Below, one piece after another: positions 62,612 to 64,000 of a stretch of 64,000 nucleotides of DNA (position 1 is the first letter of the stretch; every line of letters begins with the position of its first letter). The notes beneath the pieces are model-generated. The model did no database searches. It was not told the DNA's origin and saw only the letters and a program-made list of their open reading frames with translations. Position numbers and translations under genes: made by a program. Origin of the DNA: Clavelina lepadiformis (taxonomy: Eukaryota; Chordata; Ascidiacea; Aplousobranchia; Clavelinidae); assembly GCF_947623445.1 (NCBI RefSeq), contig NC_135240.1, positions 25,792,001-25,856,000 of the forward strand, given 5' to 3'.

Positions 62612-63345
62612 TGTAGAGGTTGGGGTCATTAAAATGCAGAGGTTGATTCAGCAGATGCAGAGTTTATCGGTCTTAACTTATGTTATTGACTTAATTAACC
62701 TGCTGCATTAATTATCTGACTCTATGGTTGCGTGCGGTTAGAATTCTCTAACCTCTTGTCAGCCGAAAGTTCTTATTATATTATAACAGATACAGTTTAC
62801 CAGAAAAGGCTTTTATTGTAGGTGCTGTACACTTTCTCAATATTACGCATAACCAAAAACATAGTATTACCACTGCTAATAAGATGTCTATTGAATTACA
62901 ATCACCATGACTACCGTAGTACGGTCGTTCAAATCTCTATAACTTTCCGTCTGCGCACTTCTCGCGCAGAAGTTCGAGCTTATAAAATATGGTGCGATGT
63001 GGCGGAAATATACGACAAAAAAGGCATTAACATTTCAAAGCGTGTGAGCGAGAAAAACAGTGCGTTTGCAATGCAAATTACATTCGGTTAAAGCTGGAAA
63101 CAGTTTCTTGGAGTTTCTTGGAAAGGACCTGGTAACGTACTAAAAGGAGTTTTCACACGAAGTTATTCAGAGCAAGTTTTCAAATATACCAACGATAATT
63201 GCAGTGTTCTGAAAAAGCAAGTTCCTAAACTCCAATCACTAACTGGAAAACTCTTTCCCAAGAATGATGTGGTGGTATTGAACGTTTAAAAACTCCAACT
63301 CTTAACTGGAAAACTCATTTCCAAGAATGACGTAATGGTATTACA
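62612..63345 (+). repeat. Dispersed repeat family R, copy C
   Basis: The longest plus-strand copy, aligning in reverse to nearly all of 32345-33105. The 5' part contains GAGGTTGGGGTCATTAAAATG, which copy A also has. The open frame at 62822-63091 is repeat sequence, not a recognised gene. Confidence 0.75.
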
Positions 63346-63472
63346 TTTGCCACACAGGTCGCTACATTCCTCACCCGCTACGGAAGGAAAAAGATAACAA
63401 TTAAAATGTAACATACTGAAGAGCTAGGCCACCAGCTGGCCAGACTCCCGTCTAGGCCACCAGCTGGCAAGA

Positions 63473-63547
63473 CTCCCGTCGGCTTAGCCGGATTAGCGCG
63501 CTGGACTTCTAATCCAGAGGTGCCGGGTTCGAGACCCGGCAGGGATT
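63473..63547 (+). tRNA. tRNA-Arg(TCT)-like, second repeat copy
   Basis: Differs from 60070-60144 by one base in the T-arm region (GTGCC for GTTCC). Anticodon TCT at 63508-63510. Same irregular D and acceptor arms and the same downstream flank (TTATTTGGCTTAATATT). Confidence 0.55.
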
Positions 63548-63679
63548 ATTTGGCTTAATATTTTAAAAAGCTAATCACTTAACTCTACATATTTTCATCG
63601 TAAATTGAGAAAACCGTTAACATCATCTTATTATCAATTTTATCAAGATTTTATCAATTTGCATTGAACATTAAGCACA

Positions 63680-63761
63680 GTTGTCGTGGCCGAGTGGTTA
63701 AGGCGACAGACTCGAAATGTGATGGGCTCTGCCCGCATAGGTTCGAATCCTGCCGACAACG
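63680..63761 (+). tRNA. tRNA-Ser(CGA)-like
   Basis: The acceptor GTTGTCG/CGACAAC is perfect, anticodon CGA at 63713-63715. It shares the mismatched anticodon stem (ACAGA/TGTGA) with 60651-60732, which shows common descent. A T-rich stretch (TTTTCTTTTT) follows as a Pol III terminator. Confidence 0.65.
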
Positions 63762-63837
63762 CTGACATAAATTTTCTTTTTCATAAGTGATTCGAGAAGT
63801 GTGCGATTTTATCAATTTGCATTGATCATTAAGCACA

Positions 63838-63919
63838 GTTGTCGTGGCCAAGTGGTTAAGGCGACAGACTAGAAATCTGTTGGGCTCTGCCCGCGTAGGT
63901 TCGAATCCTGCCGACAACG
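63838..63919 (+). tRNA. tRNA-Ser(AGA)
   Basis: The best-formed copy. Acceptor GTTGTCG/CGACAAC, anticodon stem ACAGA/TCTGT and T arm all pair (one G-T), anticodon AGA at 63871-63873. Long variable arm. TTTT follows at 63936. The D-loop begins AAGTGG instead of GAGTGG in the other copies. Confidence 0.8.
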
Positions 63920-63995
63920 CTGACATAAAATTACGTTTTCATAAGTGATTCGAGAAGTGTGCGATTTTATCAATTTGCATTGAACATTAAGCACA

Positions 63996-64000
63996 GTTGT
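63996..64000 (+). tRNA. Start of another tRNA-Ser copy, cut by window edge
   Basis: The 76-base inter-copy flank repeats after 63919 and GTTGT begins exactly 158 bases after the preceding tRNA start, so the array continues beyond the window. Confidence 0.7.

Noticed and set aside
1-64000. CRISPR array or bacterial operon
   Set aside because: No spacer-repeat pattern; spliced genes throughout show a eukaryotic nuclear genome.

Overview
This is eukaryotic DNA: every protein gene is split into many short exons with GT-AG introns, the background is AT-rich, and there are spliced transporter genes, RNA polymerase III tRNA genes and several short hAT-type transposons. Gene content (RAD51AP1, ABCB, SLCO, SLC6), compact introns and splice-acceptor-like sequences just upstream of several start codons fit an invertebrate chordate, most likely an ascidian tunicate. 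The organism is inference; the gene calls rest on exons I joined by hand, checking reading phase at every junction.

Layout. (1) 584-14236 and 18120-29816, plus strand: two tandem copies of a 16-exon SLC6 Na+/Cl--dependent amino-acid/neurotransmitter transporter (671 and 672 codons before the stop). Sequence similarity runs from near the left window edge to beyond the 3' end of the gene; behind copy 1 there is even a decayed scrap of the neighbouring RAD51AP1 last exon. (2) 30490-36270, minus strand: a nine-exon RAD51AP1 homologue (327 codons), tail-to-tail with SLC6 copy 2. (3) 40791-51001, plus strand: a complete ABCB full transporter (P-glycoprotein/BSEP type, about 1307 residues, two ATP-binding domains). 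(4) 53257-58709, plus strand: an eleven-exon SLCO (OATP) organic anion transporter whose frame is intact except for two in-frame TAA codons. (5) 60020-64000: tRNA-Ser copies on a 158-bp period with AGA, TGA and CGA anticodons, a tRNA-Leu/tRNA-Ser chimera, two tRNA-Arg-like repeats, a tandem array with tRNA-like promoter boxes and copies of a longer dispersed repeat. The Ser array runs off the right edge.

Four elements with terminal inverted repeats and 8-bp target duplications (22020-22704, 36892-37232, 49824-50304, 52038-52268) lie in introns or between genes. The most unusual signal is a 74-base block with consensus-like splice sites in the long intron of both SLC6 copies. It is identical between copies although the surrounding intron has diverged. 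Inclusion would shift the frame and end the protein within three codons, so it looks like a conserved regulatory (poison) exon. Three of the four gene families are membrane transporters, but nothing in the sequence shows that they act in one pathway.
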